A stretch of 64,000 bases of DNA from Pseudomonas bijieensis (GTDB lineage: Bacteria; Pseudomonadota; Gammaproteobacteria; Pseudomonadales; Pseudomonadaceae), in the NCBI RefSeq assembly GCF_013347965.1, contig NZ_CP048810.1, positions 1,302,001 to 1,366,000 on the forward strand, in the 5' to 3' direction. Position numbers and translations under genes: made by a program. Positions 26,003-35,442 of this stretch are shown piece after piece; within the stretch, counting starts at the first letter, position 1; every line of letters begins with the position of its first letter. The notes below the pieces were generated by a model. It was not told the DNA's origin. It did no database searches and was given only the letters and a program-made list of their open reading frames with translations.

Positions 26003-26013
26003 TAGTCATACAA
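26003..26013. promoter_or_regulatory. GntR (FadR-type) operator, dehydratase-proximal
   Basis: TAGTCATACAA at 26003-26013 repeats the first site with three changes and keeps GT and AC at the diagnostic spacing. It lies 15 bases before the dehydratase ATG, where a bound repressor would block transcription. The regulator at 28016 is the obvious candidate. Confidence 0.65.
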
Positions 26014-26027
26014 TAAGAGAATCGATC

Positions 26028-27764
26028 ATGTCTGATAAGAAACCCTCCCTGCGCTCGGCCCAATGGTTTGGCACCGCCGACAAAAACGGCTTCATGTACC
26101 GCAGCTGGATGAAAAATCAGGGCATCGCCGACCATCAGTTCCATGGCAAGCCAATCATCGGCATCTGTAACACCTGGTCGGAGCTGACGCCGTGCAACGC
26201 GCACTTCCGGCAGATCGCCGAGCACGTCAAGCGCGGCGTGATCGAGGCCGGGGGCTTCCCGGTGGAATTTCCGGTGTTCTCCAACGGCGAATCGAACCTG
26301 CGCCCCACTGCCATGCTGACCCGCAACCTGGCGAGCATGGACGTGGAAGAGGCGATTCGCGGCAACCCGATTGACGGCGTGGTGTTGCTCACCGGTTGCG
26401 ACAAGACCACTCCAGCCCTGCTGATGGGCGCCGCCAGTTGCGACGTACCGGCTATCGTCGTCACCGGCGGGCCAATGCTCAATGGCAAGCACAAGGGCCA
26501 GGACATCGGTTCGGGCACGGTGGTCTGGCAACTGAGCGAGCAGGTCAAGGCCGGCACCATCACCATCGACGATTTCCTCGCGGCCGAGGGCGGCATGTCT
26601 CGCTCGGCCGGCACCTGTAACACCATGGGTACCGCCTCGACCATGGCCTGCATGGCCGAAGCCCTCGGTACGTCCCTGCCCCACAACGCGGCCATTCCAG
26701 CCGTGGACGCGCGCCGTTACGTGCTGGCGCACATGTCCGGCATGCGCGCTGTAGAAATGGTCCGTGAAGACTTGAAGCTGTCGAAGATCCTGACCAAGGA
26801 AGCCTTCGAGAATGCCATCCGCGTCAACGCCGCCATCGGTGGCTCGACCAACGCGGTGATCCACCTCAAAGCCATTGCCGGGCGCATCGGCGTGCAACTG
26901 GACCTGGACGACTGGACCCGCATCGGTCGTGGCATGCCGACCATCGTCGACCTGCAGCCGTCCGGACGCTTCCTGATGGAAGAGTTCTACTATGCCGGCG
27001 GTCTGCCCGCCGTGCTGCGCCGTCTCGGTGAAGCAAACCTGATCCCCCATCCGAACGCCCTGACCGTCAACGGCAAGAGCCTCGGCGAGAACACCAAGGA
27101 CGCACCGATCTACGGCCAGGACGAAGTCATCCGCACCCTGGACAACCCGATCCGCGCCGACGGCGGCATCTGCGTGCTGCGCGGCAACCTGGCGCCGCTG
27201 GGTGCGGTGCTCAAGCCGTCCGCCGCGACGCCGGAGCTGATGCAACATCGCGGTCGCGCAGTGGTGTTCGAGAACTTCGACGAGTACAAGGCCCGCATCA
27301 ACGACCCGGAACTGGACGTGGACGCCAACTCGATCCTGGTGATGAAAAACTGTGGGCCGAAGGGTTATCCGGGCATGGCCGAAGTCGGCAACATGGGCCT
27401 GCCGGCCAAGCTGCTGGCCCAGGGCGTGACCGACATGGTACGGATTTCCGACGCACGCATGAGCGGCACTGCCTACGGCACCGTGGTGCTGCACGTGGCA
27501 CCGGAAGCCGCTGCTGGCGGACCTCTGGCCGCGGTGAAGGAAGGTGACTGGATCGAGCTCGATTGCGCCAGCGGCCGCCTGCACCTGGACATCCCGGACG
27601 CCGAACTTGCCGCGCGCCTGGCCGACCTGCCGCCACCGCAGAACCTGTTGGTGGGCGGCTACCGCCAGCTGTACATCGACCATGTGCTGCAAGCGGACCA
27701 GGGTTGTGACTTCGACTTCCTGGTGGGCTGCCGTGGCGCCGAGGTGCCTCGCCACTCCCACTGA
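26028..27764 (+). CDS. IlvD/Edd-family sugar-acid dehydratase, probable L-arabinonate dehydratase
   Basis: A 578-residue dehydratase. Cys47 (GICNTWSEL), Cys124 (GCDKTTPALLMG) and Cys197 (SAGTCNTMGTASTM) are the three cluster ligands of the [2Fe-2S] pentonate dehydratase group. The active-site block SDARMSGTAYGT lies near the C-terminus. The group removes water from L-arabinonate, D-xylonate or D-galactonate to give a 2-keto-3-deoxy acid, which the divergent operon would turn into 2-oxoglutarate. No sugar dehydrogenase is nearby, so the cell may take up the acid itself. IlvD proper is less likely because of length and context. Confidence 0.88.
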   Translation: MSDKKPSLRSAQWFGTADKNGFMYRSWMKNQGIADHQFHGKPIIGICNTWSELTPCNAHFRQIAEHVKRGVIEAGGFPVEFPVFSNGESNLRPTAMLTRNLASMDVEEAIRGNPIDGVVLLTGCDKTTPALLMGAASCDVPAIVVTGGPMLNGKHKGQDIGSGTVVWQLSEQVKAGTITIDDFLAAEGGMSRSAGTCNTMGTASTMACMAEALGTSLPHNAAIPAVDARRYVLAHMSGMRAVEMVREDLKLSKILTKEAFENAIRVNAAIGGSTNAVIHLKAIAGRIGVQLDLDDWTRIGRGMPTIVDLQPSGRFLMEEFYYAGGLPAVLRRLGEANLIPHPNALTVNGKSLGENTKDAPIYGQDEVIRTLDNPIRADGGICVLRGNLAPLGAVLKPSAATPELMQHRGRAVVFENFDEYKARINDPELDVDANSILVMKNCGPKGYPGMAEVGNMGLPAKLLAQGVTDMVRISDARMSGTAYGTVVLHVAPEAAAGGPLAAVKEGDWIELDCASGRLHLDIPDAELAARLADLPPPQNLLVGGYRQLYIDHVLQADQGCDFDFLVGCRGAEVPRHSH

Positions 27765-27809
27765 CTCCATCCATCCCCTTGTGGCATCCCCCTGTGGGAT
27801 GCAAGCTTT

Positions 27810-27902
27810 TGTGGGAGCTGAGCTTGCTCGCGATTGCGGTGTGCCAGACAACAGAGATATTGACTGGAAGGGCCTCATCGCGAGCAAGCTCAGCCCCCAC
27901 AT
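27810..27902. repeat. REP doublet, TGTGGGAGCTGAGC type
   Basis: The arms at 27810-27836 and 27876-27902 are near-complementary and flank about 40 bases between the dehydratase and its regulator gene. Confidence 0.85.
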
Positions 27903-28015
27903 AAGCTCCCACAATGGGGTCTGCATCCACCTCAAAAAATCGCACTAGCGACCCGCCCTCACCGCGCCTGCTATCATGCGCAGCACCCCCTTCGCACAGG
28001 ATCGCGCCATCCCCC

Positions 28016-28735
28016 ATGGATTACCGTAAACCCTCCGACCGCAAAAGCATGCACGCGCGCATCGTCCAGGAACTGGGTATGCAGATCGTCTCCGGGCGTT
28101 TCAAACCGGATGACAAACTGCCCGCCGAAGCCTTGTTGTGCGAAGAGTATGCGGTCAGCCGCCCGGTGCTGCGCGAAGCCACACGGGTGCTCGTCGCCAA
28201 GGGCCTGGTGTATTCGCGCCCGCGCGTGGGCACGGTGGTCAAGGCCCGCCGGGAATGGCACATGCTCGACCCTGACGTGCTGCACTGGCTGATGCAGAGC
28301 AGCCCGCAAAACGAATTCTTCGGTTTGCTGACCAGCGTGCGCAGTATCATCGAGCCGGCCGCTGCCGCCCTCGCTGCGCAATTCGCGACCGACAGCGACA
28401 TCGCCGCCATCCGCGAAGCCTACCAGCGCATGGAAGCGGCACCGACCCCCGAGGCCGTGCTGCAACCGGACCTGGACTTCCACAGCCGCATCGCCGACGC
28501 CACCCACAACGATCTACTCGCCAACCTGTGCAACATGTTGTCGGTGGCCATCGCCGAAGCGCTCAAGCACTCCAACCAGCGGCCCAACCTGCACGAGTTG
28601 GCGATGCCGCGGCACAAGGCGATCCTCACCGCCATCGAAAACCGCGATGCCCTCGGCGCCCGCCATGCCACCCTAGTGCAGTTGGACGACGCCCGTAGCG
28701 CGCTGAATGTGGTGCTGGGCGCCGATCCTTCCTGA
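28016..28735 (+). CDS. FadR-subfamily GntR transcriptional regulator
   Basis: A 239-residue regulator. The N-terminal winged helix contains SGRFKPDDKLPAEALLCEEY and VSRPVLREATRVLVAKGLVY, standard for GntR. The C-terminal FCD domain has metal-binding positions in DLDFHSRIADATHN and MPRHKAILTAIENRD. It lies downstream of the dehydratase and most likely controls the divergent sugar-acid operons through the two TAGTNATACNA sites at 25928 and 26003. Its start follows a weak ribosome site after a REP doublet. Confidence 0.88.
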   Translation: MDYRKPSDRKSMHARIVQELGMQIVSGRFKPDDKLPAEALLCEEYAVSRPVLREATRVLVAKGLVYSRPRVGTVVKARREWHMLDPDVLHWLMQSSPQNEFFGLLTSVRSIIEPAAAALAAQFATDSDIAAIREAYQRMEAAPTPEAVLQPDLDFHSRIADATHNDLLANLCNMLSVAIAEALKHSNQRPNLHELAMPRHKAILTAIENRDALGARHATLVQLDDARSALNVVLGADPS

Positions 28736-28810
28736 TACCCCCCTGGCAACCACCCGACGTGGCACACCTCAGATTGGCTGGAATGATCAGTCTGTGGGTC
28801 ACTAGAAAAC

Positions 28811-28902
28811 CTGTGGGAGCGAGCTTGCTCGCGATGGCGGACGGACATTCAACACCTTCATTGACTGTCACACCGCTATCGCGAGCACGCTCGCTCCCAC
28901 AT
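28811..28902. repeat. REP doublet, TGTGGGAGCGAGCTTG type
   Basis: The arms at 28811-28836 and 28876-28902 are inverted copies flanking about 40 bases in the gap between the convergent regulator and RND transporter genes. Confidence 0.9.
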
Positions 28903-28943
28903 GGGTTCGCCACTAGGGCTGTACTGGACAGGTTCGCCCTCGA

Positions 28944-31319
28944 TCAATGTGCAAACAACGAATTACCCTTCTGCCCCGCCAGCTTCTCCGGCTTGATCAG
29001 GAACCGTGCCAGCGCCGGCAGCAGCCACAGCGCACCGAACATGTTCCACAGCAACATGAACGTCAGCATCAAGCCCATGTCGGCCTGGAACTTGATGGCC
29101 GAGAAGATCCAGGTGCACACGCCGATGGCCAGGCACAGGCCGGTGAACAATACGGCTTTACCGGTGGACTTCAGGGTCTGGTAGTAGGCCTCCTGCAACG
29201 GCAATCCGGCGCGCAGGAAGCTCTCCAGGCGGCTGTAGATGTAGATCCCGTAGTCCACGCCAATCCCCACGCCGAGGGCGACCACCGGCAAGGTCGCGAC
29301 CTTCACGCCAATGCCCATGAAGGCCATCAGGGCGTTGCCCAGTACAGAGGTCAGTACCAGCGGCAGCACGATGCACAGCGTCGCCGCCCAGGAGCGGAAG
29401 GTGATCATGCACATGGTCGCCACGCAGATGTACACCAGGATCAGGATGGTCAGTTCCGATTCCTTGATCACTTCGTTGGTGGCCGCTTCGATGCCGGCGT
29501 TACCGGCGGCGAGGATGAACTCCAACCCGTCACGGTTGTTTTCCTTGGCGAAGTCCTGCACGGCCTTCACCGCGCGATCCAGGGTCTCGGCCTTGTGGTC
29601 GTTGAGGAACACCAGCACCGGCGCCAACGAACAGCTGTTGTTGTACAGGCCATCGGCCCGGGCGATGGAGTTGTTCAGCACGTCAGGGTTGCGCGACAGG
29701 GTTTCCCATTTCAGGTTGCCCTCGTTCATGCCCTTGATCATCTGCTTGGACACGGTCACCAGGGAAATCGCCGACTGCACGCCCTCGGTGTTCTGCATCT
29801 TCCACATCAGCTCGTCGATGGGCGCCATGGCTTCATAACGCGAGCAGCCTTCGGCCTTGGTCTTGACCATCACCACCAGTACATCGGAACTGGTGGAATA
29901 GTTGCTGATGATGAAGTTGTTGTCCTGGTTGTAGCGCGAGTCTGGACGCAGTTCCGGCGCGCCCTGGTCGAGGTCGCCGATCTTCAGGTTCTGGCTGTAC
30001 CAGAGGCCACCGCCAAAGGCGATCACCGCCAGGGCAATGGACACTGGCGCGACCTTGGCGCTGGCGAAGTTCGACAGCATGCGCCAGAACGGATGTTCGC
30101 GGGTCGCGTCTTTCTTGCTGCGCTCGACCGCGCGCTTGCTGATGCCAGCGTAGGAGATCGCCACCGGCAGCAGGATCAGGTTGGTGAACACAATCACCGC
30201 CACACCGATGGAGGCGCCAATGGCCAGTTCGCGGATCACACCGATGTCGATGATCAGCAAGGTGATGAAGCCCACGGCGTCCGCCAGGATCGCAATCATC
30301 CCCGGCAGGAACAACTGCCGGAAAGTGCGCCGCGCCGCGGTCAGGGCGTTGTCCGCCTCGCTGGACTGCAAGGCGATACCGTTGATTTTCTGCACGCCGT
30401 GGGAAATGCCGATGGCAAAGATGAGGAACGGCACCAGCATCGAGTACGGATCCAGGCCGAAACCGGCGGCGTGCATCAGCCCCAATTGCCAGACCACCGC
30501 CACCAGGGTAGTGGTCAATACCGCAATGGTGCTGCGCATGCAGTTGGTGAACCAGTACAGCAGGATCAGGGTGATGACGAACGCCACGCCGAAGAACAGC
30601 ACCACCATGACCAGGCCGTCGATCAGGTCGCCGACTTTCTTGGCGAAGCCGACGATATGGATCTGCACATTCGGGTTCTGGGCCTCGAACTTGTTGCGGA
30701 TCTTGTCTTCAAGCTCGTGGGAAAATTTCCGGTAGTCGAGGGCGAGCAATTTGCCCTGGTCCTGCGGATCCGGATAGGACTCCAGCAGCGGGATGTCGAT
30801 AATGCTCGACTTGAAATCGTTGGCCACCAGGCGCCCGACCTGGCCGGACTTGAGCACGTTGTTGCGCAGCAGATCGAGGCTGTCGGCCGAGCCGTTATAG
30901 CTCTGGGGGATCACCTCGCCACCGGCGAAGCCCTCCTCCGTCACTTCGGTCCAGCGCACGCTCGGGCTCCACAATGACTTGAGCCCGGAACGGTCGACGC
31001 CGGAGATGTAGAAGACCTCGTCGTGGATCTGGCGCAGGGTCTCCATGTATTCCTTGGAGAAAATGTCGCCATTGGTGGCTTCCACGGAGATGCGCACCGT
31101 ATTGCCCAGGTTCGCCAGGTCGTTGCGGTGTTCGAGCATCTTCTGGATGAAGGGGTGCTCGAGGGGGATCATTTTTTCGAAGCTGGTCGATGGCCGGATC
31201 AGCGTGGCCTGCCAGAACAGGAAAATGCTGACCAACAGGCAAATGACGATCACTGCCGGGCGGTTGTTGAAAATCAGGCGCTCGAGGAACGTCGCCTTGT
31301 CTTGGTGATGACTGCTCAT
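28944..31319 (-). CDS. RND/MMPL-family transporter
   Basis: A 791-residue inner-membrane protein. One N-terminal helix (AVIVICLLVSIFLFWQATLI) leads to a periplasmic domain, then five or six helices containing GISHGVQKINGIAL, and the arrangement is repeated in the second half with VVALGVGIGVDYGIYIYSRL. This is the layout of the smaller, sterol-sensing-like RND exporters (MMPL), not the large drug pumps. It follows a YCF48-like gene. In other Pseudomonas loci this pair comes with DUF1302 and DUF1329 outer-membrane genes and is thought to move lipids or hydrophobic compounds; those partners are absent here. Confidence 0.85.
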   Translation of the reverse strand: MSSHHQDKATFLERLIFNNRPAVIVICLLVSIFLFWQATLIRPSTSFEKMIPLEHPFIQKMLEHRNDLANLGNTVRISVEATNGDIFSKEYMETLRQIHDEVFYISGVDRSGLKSLWSPSVRWTEVTEEGFAGGEVIPQSYNGSADSLDLLRNNVLKSGQVGRLVANDFKSSIIDIPLLESYPDPQDQGKLLALDYRKFSHELEDKIRNKFEAQNPNVQIHIVGFAKKVGDLIDGLVMVVLFFGVAFVITLILLYWFTNCMRSTIAVLTTTLVAVVWQLGLMHAAGFGLDPYSMLVPFLIFAIGISHGVQKINGIALQSSEADNALTAARRTFRQLFLPGMIAILADAVGFITLLIIDIGVIRELAIGASIGVAVIVFTNLILLPVAISYAGISKRAVERSKKDATREHPFWRMLSNFASAKVAPVSIALAVIAFGGGLWYSQNLKIGDLDQGAPELRPDSRYNQDNNFIISNYSTSSDVLVVMVKTKAEGCSRYEAMAPIDELMWKMQNTEGVQSAISLVTVSKQMIKGMNEGNLKWETLSRNPDVLNNSIARADGLYNNSCSLAPVLVFLNDHKAETLDRAVKAVQDFAKENNRDGLEFILAAGNAGIEAATNEVIKESELTILILVYICVATMCMITFRSWAATLCIVLPLVLTSVLGNALMAFMGIGVKVATLPVVALGVGIGVDYGIYIYSRLESFLRAGLPLQEAYYQTLKSTGKAVLFTGLCLAIGVCTWIFSAIKFQADMGLMLTFMLLWNMFGALWLLPALARFLIKPEKLAGQKGNSLFAH

Positions 31320-31362
31320 GGGTTCCGCCTTCTTGTTTTTATGCCCTTCTTGCAGGCCTGAC

Positions 31363-32415
31363 TCATTTGCTCAGTTCGGCGCCGGTGGACGTGGTGGCAC
31401 GCACGCCGCCTTGCCCCGCCAGGATCAGGTTGCCGTTGCCTGCCGCCGTAACGGCTGCCACGGAAATCCGGTCCGGACGGTTGAACACGCTGAAGGTCAC
31501 GCCGTCGTCGGTGCTGCGCACCACGCTGCCGCCGTTGCCGACAATCACGATGGAACCGTCCGCCAACAGCGTGGCGCCTGACAGACCAAACTCCAGGGCG
31601 CCCCGAGCGGCCTTGAGCTCGACCTGTTCCCAGGTACCGCCAAAGTCCGTGGAGCGATAAAGGTTGCCGCGCAAGCCGTAGGCCAGCAGCGTCGAGGGTT
31701 GGGCGGTGCCGATGACCCCGAACAGCGAGCCTTCGTAAGGGCCTTCGACCTTTTCCCAGGTCTGCCCCCAGTCGGCGGAGCGGAACATGCTGCCGGCCTC
31801 GCCGACAATGAACAGTCCGGCATCTTTCACAGCGGCGATGGCATTGAGGTGGAACTGGTCTTCGTTATCGAGGCGGTCGCTGACACTTTCCCAGTGCTGG
31901 CCGCCGTCGGTGGTTTCCAGCAGCGCACCGTAGGCACCCACGGCGAAACCGTTACTGGCATCCTTGAACCAGACATCCAGTAGCGGCGCTTCACGGGTCA
32001 GGTCTTCGAATTGCTTGGTCCAGGTGCTGCCACCGTCATCGCTGGCGAGGATCTGCGCGTCGTGCCCCACGGCCCAGCCGTGTTTGTCATCGACGAAAAA
32101 TACCGCGGTAAGCAATTGGCGAGTCGGCACCTTGGCCTGGGTCCAGGACTTGCCCTGGTCGTCCGAATAGACAATGTGGCCCCGATCACCGACCGCCACC
32201 AGGCGCTGGCCGGCGTGGACCACATCGAGCATCAGGGTTTTGCTGGCCTTGGCCGATTCGACGGAATAGATGACATCGGATGTCGACGCCGCAACAGCCA
32301 TCACCGGTGCCGATAACACGGCAGAGCCCAGCAGCGAGAGCGCCGAAGCCAGCAACGCGACCCTGCGCAGCATCGGCGGCCGGCTGCGGCCCACAGCCAT
32401 GACAGGCTCATTCAT
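31363..32415 (-). CDS. YCF48-related beta-propeller protein
   Basis: A 350-residue exported protein. The signal region is LRRVALLASALSLLGSAVLS, ending near AVA. Repeats of the photosynthesis-assembly-like/BNR type follow: GHIVYSDDQGKSWTQAKVPT, AQILASDDGGSTWTKQFEDL, GALLETTDGGQHWESV, SMFRSADWGQTWEKVEG. ATG 32415 is chosen for GGGGGAAAGG upstream. It lies 43 bases before the RND transporter and is probably its periplasmic partner. The biochemical role is unknown. Confidence 0.82.
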   Translation of the reverse strand: MNEPVMAVGRSRPPMLRRVALLASALSLLGSAVLSAPVMAVAASTSDVIYSVESAKASKTLMLDVVHAGQRLVAVGDRGHIVYSDDQGKSWTQAKVPTRQLLTAVFFVDDKHGWAVGHDAQILASDDGGSTWTKQFEDLTREAPLLDVWFKDASNGFAVGAYGALLETTDGGQHWESVSDRLDNEDQFHLNAIAAVKDAGLFIVGEAGSMFRSADWGQTWEKVEGPYEGSLFGVIGTAQPSTLLAYGLRGNLYRSTDFGGTWEQVELKAARGALEFGLSGATLLADGSIVIVGNGGSVVRSTDDGVTFSVFNRPDRISVAAVTAAGNGNLILAGQGGVRATTSTGAELSK

Positions 32416-32771
32416 AGACCTTTCCCCCATTATTATTGTTATGGCTTGGTACGTTGCCAGTCTTGGAGCATAGTCCTGAAACCTGCAATCTAGAGCCACT
32501 TCGGAAGCTGACCTATCCTATCGGGCTTTCGAAAGGTCTGACAATCGACGCCACGTTATCTTTTGTTAACCAGGAGGATATCGCCAAGGGTGAATCGGAA
32601 GACATTCGTGAGACTGATGAATGTGGCGAGGGAGCTTGCTCCCGCTGGAGGCCGAAGGACTCCCTGATCTTGGTCCACCCGCTATTTGCAGCGAAAGTGA
32701 ATCAGGATCAGGCCTGCTTCGCAGGCCAGCGGGAGCAAGCTCCCTCGCCACACAGGTAACGCAGTGCCTGT
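32416..32771. other. Intergenic region between the YCF48 gene and pepN
   Basis: The first 100 bases upstream of the YCF48 gene are AT-richer (TTATTATTGTTATGG) and should contain its promoter. The remainder is a REP doublet (32622-32752). No gene was seen. Confidence 0.5.
32622..32752. repeat. REP doublet, GTGGCGAGGGAGC type
   Basis: The left arm begins TGTGGCGAGGGAGCTTGC at 32622 and its inverted copy ends at 32752, with an 84-base centre. It is the same family as at 5592 and 13552 and lies just after the pepN stop. Confidence 0.9.
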
Positions 32772-35429
32772 TTATGCCAGGCTCTTGCTCACCACCTCGA
32801 ACACATCGGCGGAGAGCGCGCCGGACGCCAGGATACGTTCCAGCTCGGCTTTCATCAGCGCCTGGCGGGCACTGTCGTATTTGCGCCAGCGGGTCAGCGG
32901 CGCCAGTTGCCGCGAGGCGATCTGCGGGTTGAAACCGTTGAGCTGGATCACCAGGTCCGCCAGGAAGCGATAGCCCGAACCGTCGGCGGCGTGGAAGTTG
33001 ATCAGGTTCTGTCCGGCGAATGCACCAATCAGCGCCCGCACCTTGTTCGGGTTCTTGATGTTGAACGCCGAGTGCTCCATCAATGCCTTGACCCGCGCCA
33101 GGCCACCCGGCAGCGGGCTGCCGGCCTGGACGCTGAACCATTGGTCCATGACCAGCGGGTTGCCCTTGAAGTTTTCCGCGAACACTTCCAGAGCCTTGGC
33201 CTTCTCGGCTTCGAACGGCGAATTGACCAGCACTGCCAGCGCGGTCAGACGCTCGGTCATGTTATCGGCGGTATCGAACTGCTCCAGGGTCGCGCTCAGC
33301 ACCTCGGGCTTGTCGGTAAGCATCAGGTACGACAATGCGATGTTCTGCAATGCGCGACGGGCGAAATGCTCGGCCTCGGCCACGTATGGCGTGCGTTTCG
33401 ACAGGTCGCGGTTGGCTTCATAGCGCAGCCACAGGGCTTCGAACAGGTTATCGGCCAATTGCTGGCGGGCGAACTCGCGAGCGGCATGGATCGCCTCGAC
33501 GTCGGCCACTTCGCTGATTTCCGTCAGATAGGCTTCACTCGGCAGCGAGAGCATTTCCGCGACCATGGCCTGATCCAGGGATTCGTCCGACAGCACCGTG
33601 CGCAAGGCGCTGACCAGACGCGGATCCAACGACAGGCTGGTGCCCTGCTGATGCTGGGCGATCAGTTCCTGCAACACCTGCACCGACAATTGCTGGCCGG
33701 CATCCCAGCGGTTGAAACCGTCGCTGTCGTGCTGCATCAGGAACATCAGTTGGTCGCGGTTGTACGGGAAGCTCAGTTTCACCGGTGCCGAGAAACCACG
33801 CAGCAACGATGGCAAAGGTTGTTCGGCGATGTCGACAAAGGTGAAGGTCTGCTCGGCTTCGGTCACCGAGATCACCCGGGACGTGCCGCTCGCCGCGGCT
33901 TCACCGGCCAGGCGCAACGGGATTTCGGCGCCCTTGCTGTCGAGCAGGCCCAGTTCGACGGGAATCACGAACGGCAGCTTTTCCTGCTTGTCCGGGGTCG
34001 GCGGGCAGCTCTGGCTGAAGGTCAGGCTGTAAGTCTTGGCCGTAGCGTCGTAGGACTCGCTCACCGCCAGCCGTGGCGTACCGGCCTGGCTGTACCAGCG
34101 CTTGAACTGAGTCAAGTCGACGCCATTGGCATCTTCCATGGCCTTGATGAAATCATCGCAGGTCACGGCCTGGCCATCATGGCGTTCGAAATACAGATCA
34201 CTGCCCTTGCGGAAACCCTCAGGCCCTAGCAGGGTGTGGATCATGCCGACCACTTCCGAGCCCTTTTCGTACACGGTCAGGGTGTAGAAGTTGGAGATCT
34301 CGATGAAGCTGTCTGGACGCACCGGGTGGGCCATGGGGCCGGCGTCCTCGGCGAACTGGTGGGTGCGCAGGTAGGCCACGTCCTGGATACGCTTGACGGT
34401 GGCGGAGTTCATGTCGGCCGAGAACCCGGCATCGCGGAACACCGTGAAACCTTCCTTGAGCGACAGCTGGAACCAGTCGCGGCAGGTCACACGGTTGCCC
34501 GACCAGTTGTGGAAGTATTCGTGGGCGACGATCGCCTCGACCCGCTGGTGCGCGGCATCGGTGGCGGTTTCGGCGCGGGCCAGCACAGCGCTGGAGTTGA
34601 AGATATTGAGGCCCTTGTTCTCCATGGCGCCCATGTTGAAATCGTTGACCGCAACGATCATGAAGATGTCCAGGTCGTATTCACGCCCGTACACTTCCTC
34701 GTCCCAGCGTATCGACTTCTTCAGGCTGGTCATGGCGTGCTGGCATTTGTCGATGTTTTCCGGCTCGACATAAATGCGCAGGGCCACGGTGCGCTCGCTC
34801 ATGGTGGTGAAGGTGTCTTCGACGCACCACAAGTCACCGGCCACCAGGGCAAACAGGTAGGCAGGCTTCTTGAACGGGTCTTCCCAGGTCGCCCAATGGC
34901 GGCCGTCTTCGCCAGGACCGCTGGCAATCGGGTTGCCGTTGGACAGCAGCACCGGATAACTGTGCTGCTCGGCCACCACGGTGGTGGTGAACTTGCTCAT
35001 CACGTCCGGGCGGTCGAGGTAATAGGTGATCTTGCGGAAACCTTCGGCCTCGCACTGGGTGCAGAACATGCTGCCGGATTTGTACAGGCCTTCCAGGGCG
35101 GTGTTGGTTTCCGGGTGGATCCTGACGGTAGTATCGACCGTGAAGGCCTGGGCCTTGGGCTGCAGGGTCAGGTGACTGTCGTCCAACTGGTAGTCGCCCT
35201 GCCCCAGGTCGGCGTCATCGAGCTTGAGCGAAACCAGTTCCAGGTGCTGGCCATCGAGCACCAGCGGTGGCAGCCCGGCCCCGCGCTCGGGGTTGCGGCG
35301 CATCACCAGTTGCGCATGGACCAGGCTGTGGTCCTCGAACAACTCGAAGGTCAGGTGCGTCTCGTCGATCAGGTATTCGGGGGCCTGATAGTCCTTCAGG
35401 TAGATCATCTTCGGTTGTTCGGTGCGCAT
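32772..35429 (-). CDS. pepN: Aminopeptidase N
   Basis: An 885-residue M1-family zinc aminopeptidase. The substrate-binding GAMEN motif appears in NMGAMENKGLNIF, and the zinc site HEYFHNW with the downstream Glu in LKEGFTVFRD lies near residue 300. The N-terminal beta domain and the helical C-terminal domain are complete, and the length fits PepN of gamma-proteobacteria. It removes N-terminal residues from peptides in the cytosol. The gene follows DUF2797 by 13 bases on the same strand. Confidence 0.96.
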   Translation of the reverse strand: MRTEQPKMIYLKDYQAPEYLIDETHLTFELFEDHSLVHAQLVMRRNPERGAGLPPLVLDGQHLELVSLKLDDADLGQGDYQLDDSHLTLQPKAQAFTVDTTVRIHPETNTALEGLYKSGSMFCTQCEAEGFRKITYYLDRPDVMSKFTTTVVAEQHSYPVLLSNGNPIASGPGEDGRHWATWEDPFKKPAYLFALVAGDLWCVEDTFTTMSERTVALRIYVEPENIDKCQHAMTSLKKSIRWDEEVYGREYDLDIFMIVAVNDFNMGAMENKGLNIFNSSAVLARAETATDAAHQRVEAIVAHEYFHNWSGNRVTCRDWFQLSLKEGFTVFRDAGFSADMNSATVKRIQDVAYLRTHQFAEDAGPMAHPVRPDSFIEISNFYTLTVYEKGSEVVGMIHTLLGPEGFRKGSDLYFERHDGQAVTCDDFIKAMEDANGVDLTQFKRWYSQAGTPRLAVSESYDATAKTYSLTFSQSCPPTPDKQEKLPFVIPVELGLLDSKGAEIPLRLAGEAAASGTSRVISVTEAEQTFTFVDIAEQPLPSLLRGFSAPVKLSFPYNRDQLMFLMQHDSDGFNRWDAGQQLSVQVLQELIAQHQQGTSLSLDPRLVSALRTVLSDESLDQAMVAEMLSLPSEAYLTEISEVADVEAIHAAREFARQQLADNLFEALWLRYEANRDLSKRTPYVAEAEHFARRALQNIALSYLMLTDKPEVLSATLEQFDTADNMTERLTALAVLVNSPFEAEKAKALEVFAENFKGNPLVMDQWFSVQAGSPLPGGLARVKALMEHSAFNIKNPNKVRALIGAFAGQNLINFHAADGSGYRFLADLVIQLNGFNPQIASRQLAPLTRWRKYDSARQALMKAELERILASGALSADVFEVVSKSLA

Positions 35430-35442
35430 GGGTCGAGTCCTT

